A DNA stretch of 64,000 nt from Zeugodacus cucurbitae. Its lineage: Eukaryota; Arthropoda; Insecta; Diptera; Tephritidae. The translations under genes and the position numbers were made by a program. Below are positions 61,643 through 64,000 of the stretch, piece after piece. The DNA is taken from positions 74,579,719 through 74,643,718 of the forward strand of contig NC_071668.1 in NCBI RefSeq assembly GCF_028554725.1. The letters run 5' to 3'. The notes beneath the pieces were generated by a model that saw only the letters and a list, made by a program, of their open reading frames with translations, was not told the DNA's origin and did not search any database. The number at the start of each line of letters is the position of its first letter. Positions within the stretch are counted from its first letter, which is position 1.

Positions 61643-62719
61643 TATACTCTCGAAACAAAGTTGCTACGAGAGTTCACATAACGGTTGGTTGTAAGTCCGA
61701 AAACAAAACGAGTTAGATATAGGGTTATATATACCAAAGTGATCAGAGTGACGAGTAAAGTTCAAATCCCGATGTCTGTCTGTCCGTCCGTCCTTGAAAG
61801 CTGTTCTTGAGTAAAAATTGAGATATCTTGATGAAACTTGGAAGACGTATTTCTTGGCACCATAAGAAAGTTAAGTTCGAAGATGTAAGTTTAAAGCGTG
61901 ATCGGACCACTCCCACGCCCACAAAATGGCAATAACCGAAAACATATAAAAAGCTATAACTCAGCAATAAATAAAGCTATAAAAATAAAGTTTGGTATGA
62001 AGGATCGCACTATGAAGGGGCATAGGTGGATGTAATTATTTTGGAGTAGTGGGCGTGACCCCGCCCCCTACTAAGTTTTTTGTACATATCGCGCAAGCTA
62101 CTAAAGCAATATCAAGGAAACCTTTTAGAGTCGTTTCTTTTAGGTACTACCTTATACAGTCCAAAAAAGTAGGAAATCTGATTACATTCCAAATCGGTTC
62201 ACAATCACGCCTACTTCCCATATACCAGAACTTTGAAGTTGTTCTGAACCGTTTACTTTACAATATATAAAGTTAGTACTACTGAGAATATCGGCACAGA
62301 ACTTTGCAAAAATACTGTATTTAAAGAGTGGCATCGCCCTTCTAAAAATCGTTGAAATCGGTTCATAAGTTTTCAAGACCCTATATATCGAATATGAGTA
62401 CCTACCTCAGTACTTCTATTTTTATTTTATTTTTTACCGAAATTATAGTTAAGTCTCTCAGATATTTTGAGGGAATATGTTTCTTTTAATAGTATGTCTC
62501 CGTGCCAGCAATGAGTGAAATCGGGTCATAACTTCATCTATCCCCCATATACTTTATATTAGGGTTTTCAAACATTCAATGGACTTTATACCATATACAT
62601 TTATGCCGAATATGTGAGTCAAATTGTGCGTTACACTAATAAATTTAAATAAATAAATTGCGAGAGTATAAAATGTTGGGTGACACCCGAACTTAGCCCT
62701 TACTTGTTTTTTTTTTTTT
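61643..62719. mobile_element. dispersed non-autonomous repeat with TATACTCTCG / CGAGAGTATA ends
   Basis: TATACTCTCG at 61643-61652 is perfectly mirrored by CGAGAGTATA at 62661-62670. Another ~45 bp (AAAATGTTGGGTGACACCCG, then AACTTAG, CCCTTACTTG and a T-run) follow at the right end. A small hairpin, ACTCTCG...CGAGAGT (61646-61652 and 61667-61673), lies at the left end. The interior has GATGTCTGTCTGTCCGTCCG, several CCACGCCCAC/GGGCGTG-type words, and no transposase. I know this kind of sequence as a common repeat in higher-fly genomes, but cannot place it firmly in a class. The copy at 19.4-20.4 kb is a diverged relative. Confidence 0.7.
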
Positions 62720-64000
62720 GTAGAGTTAGTCATAAATCTGCAACATATTTGTACAGTATGGAAACATTTGCAATTAAATGCTGCAAAAATTATTAAATAA
62801 ATATGAAAAATTGCTTTTAAAAATCTGATCATGCTCTGAGTAAAAAAAATATTTCCAAACAAATCGTAGCATGTGCAAATTAATTAGTCAACTACAAATG
62901 CTTCTCAAAACCGCAAACTGCGCATGCGTGCAGACGCACACGACTTCATAACTAATTTACTTGAAGCACAGCAAAAAAATTGCGCTCTCGCGTGCTTGCA
63001 ACGAGCGATCGTTAACAAATATGTATTAAATTTTCAAATTATTTCATGTTTGGCAAGTTAAAGACAGTATCATAGCTGCAAACTAAGAAATCATAAAATT
63101 TTATTAATATATAAAAACAACAACAACACACAACTAATGACAAACTGTCACCTTCAAGTAGCTGTGGCTCTGTAGCTCTTACAAAGTTTGGTGAGTAACA
63201 TGCAGCCACTTGGCGTTGACGGGCGCCAGTTTATCGCAAAATCGTCGATATCGCTACGGTGTATATTTCAATTTAAAAAGCCATTTGTGGCATTTAAAAT
63301 GCATTACGAATTCATGAAATGCCTTTGCTGTCACATTTATGCGCACGTAATTGTCGAATATTTACGAGCAGGCGTGCGCAAGCGCGCTAGCGTTGAGTGT
63401 ATGGGGGTGTGTGAGCAGGCGTTTGGGTATTATTTCAGTGGCTTATCAGCTCGACTGTCAGCGTTATGCATTTCGTATACTTATTGAAAGTAATGTGGAG
63501 ATTGTGGAATTTTGTTTAAAGCTACTTAGTACCACTACTTGAAGTATACTTTTGGCTAAAGCGATAAAAGGAGACTTTTGGGTTCCATGGTTTGGTACGA
63601 AAATCTAATTTTGGTCTCTTTCAAAATCGACAGAATTTTTTTAATTTTGCTCACCGAGCGTTTTATAAATTTTCTAAGTACTCTTTATAAATATTCTTTG
63701 TTTTGATACATGCTCCTAACTGTAGGCAATCTTGTATATTGTTAACTGGCGAACACACATAGTTTTATGGGCGATATTTCAACATTACATCTGAAAAACG
63801 TACAAGAAGGATAGGTGAATTTTGTATAATCAAAATTTTGATTGAGAAACCCTTTTTTGCCTTTTATACTGCCGGCTACTCGATAACCGATCAGCTGTTT
63901 TACATTTCTATTTTTGCTTTTCATAAGAAGTTGGTATGTTTCAACAGCTGATTAATATTTGTAGCAGGTTTTTGTATCAAAAAATTCAGCAAATCGCAGA
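62720..64000. other. intronic or upstream sequence at the right edge, no gene seen
   Basis: Mostly AT-rich. A GC-richer stretch at 63185-63480 carries a 99-residue plus-strand frame with no recognisable domain. AACAGCTGATTAAT/ATCAGCTGTTT words near 63890-63955 form a small inverted pair. The wb signal-peptide exon may be further to the right. Confidence 0.45.

Noticed and set aside
62554..62862. Minus-strand frame with a hydrophobic start, tested as the missing wb signal-peptide exon
   Set aside because: It overlaps the right end of the TATACTCTCG repeat, and no donor in the required phase was evident.
1..64000. CRISPR array, bacterial operon or defence system
   Set aside because: The intron-exon structure, laminin gene and insect transposons show animal nuclear DNA. 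The direct repeats found are tandem, without unique spacers.

Overview
This window looks like nuclear DNA of a higher fly. It is AT-rich, almost gene-free, and full of microsatellites and decayed transposons, and it carries one large split gene on the minus strand. That gene encodes an arthropod laminin alpha chain of the alpha-1/2 type (LN domain, four LE repeats, then an L4/IV-A domain), the layout of Drosophila wing blister (wb). The repeat content (many RTE-type LINE copies, TTAA MITEs, a family with TATACTCTCG ends) makes me think of a tephritid fruit fly. That is inference, not proof.

Layout. Four wb exons can be read with clean GT/AG junctions and matching phases: exon A (59543-59209), exon B (40175-38239), exon C (38050-37712) and exon D (37650-37283). 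Together they give about 993 residues: nearly all of the LN domain and a rod of LE repeats interrupted by one L4 domain. The signal-peptide exon lies upstream of 59543 and was not found, and everything C-terminal of exon D lies beyond position 1. Introns are very uneven: at least 4.5 kb before A, 19.0 kb between A and B, 188 bp between B and C, 61 bp between C and D, and at least 37.3 kb after D. So more than 95% of the window is intron.

Intron content, left to right. A GATC-rich cluster (0.36-2.1 kb). Two abutting TTAA-flanked MITEs (5.5-6.8 kb). A GC-rich island (7.4-8.8 kb). A compound microsatellite (9.4-9.7 kb). A tandem repeat (14.3-14.9 kb). A TGACA motif cluster (15.5-15.8 kb). A dispersed repeat with a tiny nested MITE (19.4-20.4 kb). 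A ~460-bp tandem repeat interrupted by a LINE 3' end (21.95-23.3 kb). An RTE endonuclease relic (24.7-25.5 kb). A mariner relic (29.6-30.2 kb). Two more short tandem duplications (31.6 and 33.4 kb). The 19-kb intron holds a young 5'-truncated RTE copy with a 12-bp target duplication (41.75-43.27 kb), a degenerate and then a well-ordered AATACC hexamer satellite (46.7-49.9 kb), a second TGACA cluster, a second RTE copy with a deletion (55.3-55.9 kb), and a second GATC-rich cluster next to exon A. Upstream of exon A are a short LINE 3' end and a second copy of the TATACTCTCG repeat.

All identifiable coding transposon remnants are in + orientation, antisense to wb. I see no separate host gene, RNA gene, CRISPR array, or defence or biosynthetic system. 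The most interesting features are the RGD motif in the L4 domain, the motif clusters in the giant introns, and the nested repeats.
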